Positions 60,285 to 64,000 of a DNA stretch of 64,000 nt are shown here, piece by piece (positions within the stretch are counted from its first letter, which is position 1; every line of letters starts with the position of its first letter). The translations under genes and the position numbers were made by a program. The notes under the pieces were generated by a model. The model was given only the letters and a program-made list of their open reading frames with translations. It ran no database searches and was not told the origin of the DNA. Source of the DNA: Sphingomonas sp. MA1305 (GTDB lineage: Bacteria; Pseudomonadota; Alphaproteobacteria; Sphingomonadales; Sphingomonadaceae). Where the stretch lies: assembly GCF_016107325.1 (NCBI RefSeq), contig NZ_RCVT01000004.1, positions 1 through 64,000 on the forward strand, in the 5' to 3' direction.

Positions 60285-61274
60285 ATGGCGCGCAACCGTT
60301 ATTACCAGGGGCCGCCGAGCGATCATTTCGACGGCACCCGCTTCTTCAATCCGGGCCAGCCGCCGACCGATCGCGGCCTGCGCGATCTGATCCGCTGGCG
60401 AATGGCGGGCGAGACGGCGCGCTGGCCCAGATCCGTGCCGGTGACGCCGGCGCGCCCCGCGGCCCGCGTCGCCGGGCTGCGGGTGACGATGGTCGGTCAT
60501 GCGACGCTGCTGATCCAGGCGGCGGGGGTCAACATCCTCACCGACCCGATCTGGTCGCCGCGCGCCAGCCCGTTCCGGTTCGCCGGTCCGCAGCGGGTGA
60601 CCGATCCGGGGATCGCCTTCGACGACCTGCCGCCGATCGACGTCGTGCTGCTCAGCCACTGCCATTACGACCATTGCGACGTCGCGACGCTGCGCCGGCT
60701 GCAGGTTGCGCATGCGCCGCTAATGGCGATGCCGCTGGGCAACGACACGATCGTCCGCGCCGCGGTGCCCGGCGCCCGCTGCGTCACCGGCGACTGGTGG
60801 GACCGGCTGACGCTGGGCGAGGGGATCGCGACGACGCTGACCCCCGCCTATCACTGGGCGAACCGCTGGCCGAGCGACGTGCGCATGGCCTTGTGGTCGG
60901 GGCATCATCTCGCCACGCCGGCGGGCACAATCTGGTTCGTCGGCGACACCGGCTATGGCGACGGCACCATATTCGGCGAGGTCCGCGCCAGGCTCGGTGC
61001 GCCCGACCTCGCGCTGATCCCGATCGGCGCCTATGCGCCGCGCTGGTTCATGGCGGCGCAGCATGTCGATCCCGCCGAGGCGGTGCGGATCTGCGCGACG
61101 GTGGAGGCGCGCCGCGCGCTCGGCATTCACTGGGGTACCTTCCAGCTGACCGACGAACCGCGCGAGGAACCCGCTGCCGCGCTGGCCGAGGCGGTGGCGG
61201 CGCAGGGCTGGGCCGCGGACCGCTTCGTCGCGGCGGTGGCGGGCGGCGTGTACGAGGCCTCCGCCCGACCCTGA
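60285..61274 (+). CDS. Metallo-beta-lactamase-fold hydrolase (NAPE-PLD/UlaG-like)
   Basis: This 329-residue protein has the MBL metal motif SHCHYDHCD (H-x-H-x-D-H) preceded by 'VTMVGHATLLIQAAGVNILTDPIWS', which resembles phospholipase-D-type (NAPE-PLD, YfhI/RomA-like) members. 'TPAYHWANRWPSDVRMALWSGH', 'WFVGDTGYGDG' and 'HWGTFQLTDEP' supply the further His and Asp ligands. It is soluble, with no export signal. ATG 60285 is used; a frame from 60060 shadows the glutaredoxin gene. This family cleaves phosphodiesters in lipids or lactones; which one here is unknown. Confidence 0.87.
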   Translation: MARNRYYQGPPSDHFDGTRFFNPGQPPTDRGLRDLIRWRMAGETARWPRSVPVTPARPAARVAGLRVTMVGHATLLIQAAGVNILTDPIWSPRASPFRFAGPQRVTDPGIAFDDLPPIDVVLLSHCHYDHCDVATLRRLQVAHAPLMAMPLGNDTIVRAAVPGARCVTGDWWDRLTLGEGIATTLTPAYHWANRWPSDVRMALWSGHHLATPAGTIWFVGDTGYGDGTIFGEVRARLGAPDLALIPIGAYAPRWFMAAQHVDPAEAVRICATVEARRALGIHWGTFQLTDEPREEPAAALAEAVAAQGWAADRFVAAVAGGVYEASARP

Positions 61275-61278
61275 CGGC

Positions 61279-62109
61279 CTACAGCATCTCCAGCGGCTGG
61301 CGCTGGCGGGGCCGCGGAAACATCGTCTCCAGGCGCTGGCGATCCTCGGCGGTCAGCATCAGATCCGCGGCGGCGCGGTTGTCGCGAACATGCGAGATCG
61401 AGCCGGCCTTCGGGATGGCCAGCACGCCGTCATGCGCCAGCAGCCAGGCGAGCGCGAGCTGGGCCGGCGTTACCTGCCGTTCGCGTGCGAACTGGACGAG
61501 GCCGCGATCGGCGATCAGCCGACCCTGCTCGACGGGGCTGTAGGCCATGACCGGCATGTGCCGCTGCGCCAGCCACGGGATCAGGTCGTGCTCGGGTCCG
61601 CGGCGGGTGAGATTGTAGAGGATCTGGTCGGTCTGGCAGCCGCTGCCGCCGGCGGCAATCAGTTCCGCCATGTCATCCGAGTCGAGATTGCTGACGCCCC
61701 AACGGCGGATCTTGCCGGCCGCGACCAGCCGTTCCATCGCCTCCACGGTCTCCGCCAGCGGCACGCGACCGCGCCAGTGCAGTAGGTACAGGTCGATGCG
61801 GTCGGTGCCGAGCCGGGCCAGGCTCGCCTCGCAGGCGCGGGGCAGGCGATCGCGCGACGCATTCTGCGGATAGGCCTTGCTGACCAGGAAGACCTCGTCG
61901 CGCAGGCCGCGGATCGCCTCCCCGACCAGCCGTTCGGATTCGCCGTCGGCATACATTTCGGCCGTGTCGATCAGCGTCATGCCGAGGGCGACACCCTCGC
62001 GCAGCGCGGCGATCTCATCGCCACGGCGCGAGGGGTCCTCGGCCATCATCCAGCTGCCCTGGCCGAGCGCGGGAACAACGGTGCCGTCGGGGAAGCGGAT
62101 CGTCTGCAT
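61279..62109 (-). CDS. Aldo/keto reductase
   Basis: This 276-residue enzyme has the full catalytic tetrad: Asp and Tyr in 'LIDTAEMYADGESE', Lys in 'FLVSKAYP' and His in 'LYLLHWRG'. The NADPH motif is 'AIPKAGSISHVRDN'. It resembles the 2,5-diketo-D-gluconate/YeaE group. ATG 62109 is chosen, 12 codons after the farthest in-frame start at 62145. Its stop lies 4 bases from that of the convergent hydrolase, and 54 bases separate it from the SDR gene upstream on the same strand, so SDR and this gene may be co-transcribed. Confidence 0.88.
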   Translation of the reverse strand: MQTIRFPDGTVVPALGQGSWMMAEDPSRRGDEIAALREGVALGMTLIDTAEMYADGESERLVGEAIRGLRDEVFLVSKAYPQNASRDRLPRACEASLARLGTDRIDLYLLHWRGRVPLAETVEAMERLVAAGKIRRWGVSNLDSDDMAELIAAGGSGCQTDQILYNLTRRGPEHDLIPWLAQRHMPVMAYSPVEQGRLIADRGLVQFARERQVTPAQLALAWLLAHDGVLAIPKAGSISHVRDNRAAADLMLTAEDRQRLETMFPRPRQRQPLEML

Positions 62110-62163
62110 GCCGTCGACAACGCGTCGCGGCGCCGATCGGCCCATCCCGGCGGCACGTCCCGA

Positions 62164-62910
62164 TCAGCGGATACCGCCGCTCGCGGTGATATTCTCGCCG
62201 GTCAGCCAGCCCGCCGCATCGGAGGCGAGGAAGGCGACGACGCCGGCAATGTCTTCCGGCTGGCCGGCGCGACCCAGCGGCGTCTGCGCGACGATGCCGG
62301 CCGCCATGTCCGACTGGACGATGCCCGCGCTGTGCGTTCCTTCGGTGACGACGAAGCCCGGGCTGACCGCATTGACCCGGATCTGGCGCGGTGCGATCTC
62401 ATTGGCGAGCACACCGGTGATCGCATTCACCGCGCCTTTCGTGCCCGCATAGACCGCCGCGCCGGGCGTATGCACGTGCGTGATCGCGGACGAGACGTTG
62501 ACGATGCTCGCCCCGGCCTGAAGGTGCGGCGACGCCGCCTGGGTGACGAGCAGCGTGCCGAGCACGTTGACGTCGAACTGACGCCGGTAATGCTCCTCCG
62601 TCACCTCTTCGATCGGCGCGAATTCGTAGATGCCGGAATTGTTGACCAGCACGTCGAGCCGCCCGAACCGCTCCACCGCCGCCGTCACCAATGCCCGTGC
62701 GTCGTCCGCCTTGGTCACGTCGCCCCGCACCGCGATCGCCTGTCCGCCGGCGGCGGCGATCCCGCCGACGACCGCGTCGGCATCCGCCTGGCTGGAAGCA
62801 TAATTGACCACCACCGCCGCGCCCTCCGCGGCCAGCGCCTTGGCGATTCCCGCACCGATGCCCTTCGATGCCCCCGTGACGATCGCAACCTTGCCGCTAA
62901 GTTTCGCCAT
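62164..62910 (-). CDS. SDR-family oxidoreductase (FabG-like)
   Basis: This 248-residue classical SDR has VTGASKGIGAGIA, NNSGIYEF with the NNSG form of the fourth-strand motif, catalytic YAGTK and the ending 'SDAAGWLTGENITASGGIR'. It looks like a 3-oxoacyl-reductase-type enzyme but is isolated from fatty-acid genes, so it probably reduces another carbonyl. ATG 62910 is the natural start. It is divergent from an ArsR-like gene, and the operator-like repeat at 62963-62983 lies just upstream of it. Confidence 0.88.
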   Translation of the reverse strand: MAKLSGKVAIVTGASKGIGAGIAKALAAEGAAVVVNYASSQADADAVVGGIAAAGGQAIAVRGDVTKADDARALVTAAVERFGRLDVLVNNSGIYEFAPIEEVTEEHYRRQFDVNVLGTLLVTQAASPHLQAGASIVNVSSAITHVHTPGAAVYAGTKGAVNAITGVLANEIAPRQIRVNAVSPGFVVTEGTHSAGIVQSDMAAGIVAQTPLGRAGQPEDIAGVVAFLASDAAGWLTGENITASGGIR

Positions 62911-62962
62911 GACCTGAACCTTCTGCTATGGGCCGGCCCCACGACGGCAACCGTTAATCCCA

Positions 62963-62983
62963 TAGTTCGGGAATCTGGAACTA
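62963..62983. promoter_or_regulatory. Operator-like inverted repeat for SDR/ArsR genes
   Basis: TAGTTC (62963-62968) and GAACTA (62978-62983) form a perfect 6-bp inverted repeat with a 9-base spacer in the 108-base divergent space. It lies 53 bases before the SDR start and 36 bases before the ArsR-like start, so it could control both. Binding by the ArsR-like protein is inferred. Confidence 0.55.
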
Positions 62984-63018
62984 ACCGGAGCGGGATCAAG
63001 ACCCCATATGCAAAAAAC

Positions 63019-63390
63019 ATGCGACCCCTGATCCACCCGGCGATCGAAGACATTCGGCCCGACGCGATCCTGCACGCGCTGTCCGATCCGGCGCGCGCCG
63101 CGATCTTCGCGACGATCATGAAGGCGGGATGCGTCGACGCCTGTTCGGCGGTGGCGTGCGTCGGCGATCGGGTGATCCCCAAATCGTCGCTGTCCAACCA
63201 TATCAAGATCCTGCGCGACGCGGGCCTGATCCGCAGCGAGCGCCATGGGGTGGAGGTGCGCAACGCGCCGCGCTGGGACGAGGTGGAGGCACGATTCCCC
63301 GGCCTGCTGCCCGGTATCATCAATGCCTATGCGGTCGATCTGAGCAACGAGAGCTTCGCCGCCGCGGCGGCAAAATCAGGCCAGGGCTGA
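63019..63390 (+). CDS. ArsR-like helix-turn-helix regulator
   Basis: This 123-residue winged-helix protein has 'ILHALSDPARAAIFATIMKAG', 'SSLSNHIKILRDAGLIRSERHGVEVRNAP' (recognition helix and wing) and a C-terminal 'RFPGLLPGIINAYAVD'. This matches ArsR-type regulators. Cys38, Cys42 and Cys47 cluster between the first helices ('GCVDACSAVACVG'), a place where metal- or redox-sensing members carry ligands. ATG 63019 is used; the longer frame to 62332 is a shadow of the SDR gene. It is divergent from the SDR gene with an inverted repeat between, so local regulation is likely. Confidence 0.85.
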   Translation: MRPLIHPAIEDIRPDAILHALSDPARAAIFATIMKAGCVDACSAVACVGDRVIPKSSLSNHIKILRDAGLIRSERHGVEVRNAPRWDEVEARFPGLLPGIINAYAVDLSNESFAAAAAKSGQG

Positions 63391-63724
63391 CCCGCATTGA
63401 TGCGACGGTCGGTGATCTCTGCAGCCGGCGATCTCGCGAAGTCACGCGCGTAACGGGCGCCGGCCGTTTGATCGACAGTAAGACATCGCAGTCTCGCCGT
63501 TGCGGCATGACCATCCGGATGCGATAACGTCCAGGCCACGAAGGGCGATAGGCCAAACGCCCGCCCCGTCACCTGCCCACCCAGGGCGGCAGTGCGACCG
63601 GTCCCCCGACGACCTGGCACGGCAAGAGCATCACCGAGGCGGTAAATGCCGATGTCCGGAGGTGCCCCATCGCGGCAGCGCCGACCAGTACTCCGCGCTT
63701 ACAGGATCGTGAGGTCGTCCTTTC
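63391..63724. other. Intergenic region between convergent genes
   Basis: This lies between the ArsR-like gene and the end of the partial gene at the window edge. The short frames inside (for example 63500-63712) have no start signals or family features. I see no convincing terminator, RNA gene or repeat. Confidence 0.4.
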
Positions 63725-64000
63725 TCAAGAACTCGGCTGCCCCGGTGCAGCCGGGCGCGTCGCCGACGGCACCGGCGTCGCCTCGACCTCCGGTGGCGCG
63801 GGCGACGTCGATGCTGCTTCCGCTGCAGGATTCACCGTGGGAGCAGGCGTGCCCGCATCCGCCGGCGCGGCAACGTCGCTCACCGCCGCCGCACCGGACG
63901 ACGGCGGAATGGCGACCGTCTCCACCGGTGTCGGGGCGGCGGCGGGCAGCGTCGGAACGACCGGCGGCGGCGTCACCTTCGGCTCGTAATAATCGCGCCA
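63725..64000 (-). CDS. C-terminal end of a Pro/Ala-rich protein (cut by window edge)
   Basis: The frame is open from the right edge (reading WRDYYEPKVTPPPVVPT) to a stop at 63725, giving about 91 visible residues. The tail is almost entirely Pro, Ala, Thr, Val and Ser, a low-complexity linker or periplasmic stalk as seen in TonB-like or cell-envelope proteins. The true start lies outside the window; a GTG at 63976 is only internal. The family cannot be named from this part. Confidence 0.6.
   Translation of the reverse strand, partial: WRDYYEPKVTPPPVVPTLPAAAPTPVETVAIPPSSGAAAVSDVAAPADAGTPAPTVNPAAEAASTSPAPPEVEATPVPSATRPAAPGQPSS

Noticed and set aside
1..64000. tRNA or rRNA genes, CRISPR arrays, insertion sequences and prophage genes
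   Set aside because: No cloverleaf with GTTCRA arm, no regularly spaced direct repeats and no transposase or phage motif was found by reading; small remnants could be missed.

Overview
The window looks like a chromosomal segment from a high-GC alphaproteobacterium, most likely a sphingomonad (Sphingomonas or a close relative). The evidence is the codon use and the gene families present: a stand-alone spore-photoproduct-lyase-like radical SAM protein, tandem DUF4139 proteins, an EcfG-like stress promoter and BLUF/GGDEF-EAL signalling. I see no rRNA or tRNA gene, CRISPR array, insertion sequence or phage gene. Genes are packed tightly and often overlap by 1-4 nt.

Layout. 0.2-1.7 kb: small membrane proteins and a DedA protein. 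1.7-3.7 kb (minus): an ATP-grasp ligase overlapping an SfnG-like LLM flavin monooxygenase. 3.85-4.33 kb: a highly structured intergenic element in front of a small unknown gene. 4.44-8.56 kb: a decayed lacI-type regulator, then an operon of an alpha/beta-hydrolase fused to a gluconate-2-dehydrogenase-subunit-3-like domain, a GMC oxidoreductase with a four-cysteine motif, and an SDR. 8.6-14.1 kb: a stress-type block (SDR, GH15 glucan/trehalose hydrolase, Dps, Rieske-FAD reductase, small His-rich membrane protein). 14.2-15.4 kb: divergent HxlR/SDR pair with a clear operator. 15.6-19.7 kb: small unknown gene, SirB1-like protein and two tandem exported DUF4139 proteins. 20.3-22.2 kb: CPA1 sodium/proton antiporter.

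22.7-25.9 kb: four translationally coupled genes for a family 2 glycosyltransferase, a short acyl-CoA-dehydrogenase-like protein, a PIG-L deacetylase and a NodS-like methyltransferase. Together they resemble a minimal Nod-factor-style sugar-modifying pathway without nodulation genes, and I consider this the best candidate for an undescribed system. 26.3-29.1 kb: an orphan molybdopterin aldehyde/xanthine dehydrogenase large subunit and a DUF1203 protein. 29.6-39.3 kb: a signalling island with a hybrid histidine kinase, a PilZ protein, a GAF-GGDEF-EAL protein, a BLUF photoreceptor and a FixJ/FixL-like pair. 39.6-45.8 kb: a YdeP-family molybdoenzyme in one operon with cytochrome bo3-type oxidase genes cyoABCD.

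45.9-49.9 kb: aldo/keto reductase with divergent LysR regulator, and a chemoreceptor. 50.0-54.8 kb: an EmrAB/outer-membrane-factor tripartite efflux operon with divergent MarR regulator. 54.8-64.0 kb: esterase, large exported beta-rich protein, radical SAM repair-type protein with metallophosphoesterase, glutaredoxin-like protein, metallo-beta-lactamase-fold hydrolase, aldo/keto reductase, SDR with divergent ArsR-like regulator, and the C-terminal end of a Pro/Ala-rich protein cut by the window edge.

All assignments come from reading motifs in the translated sequence; no database search was run.
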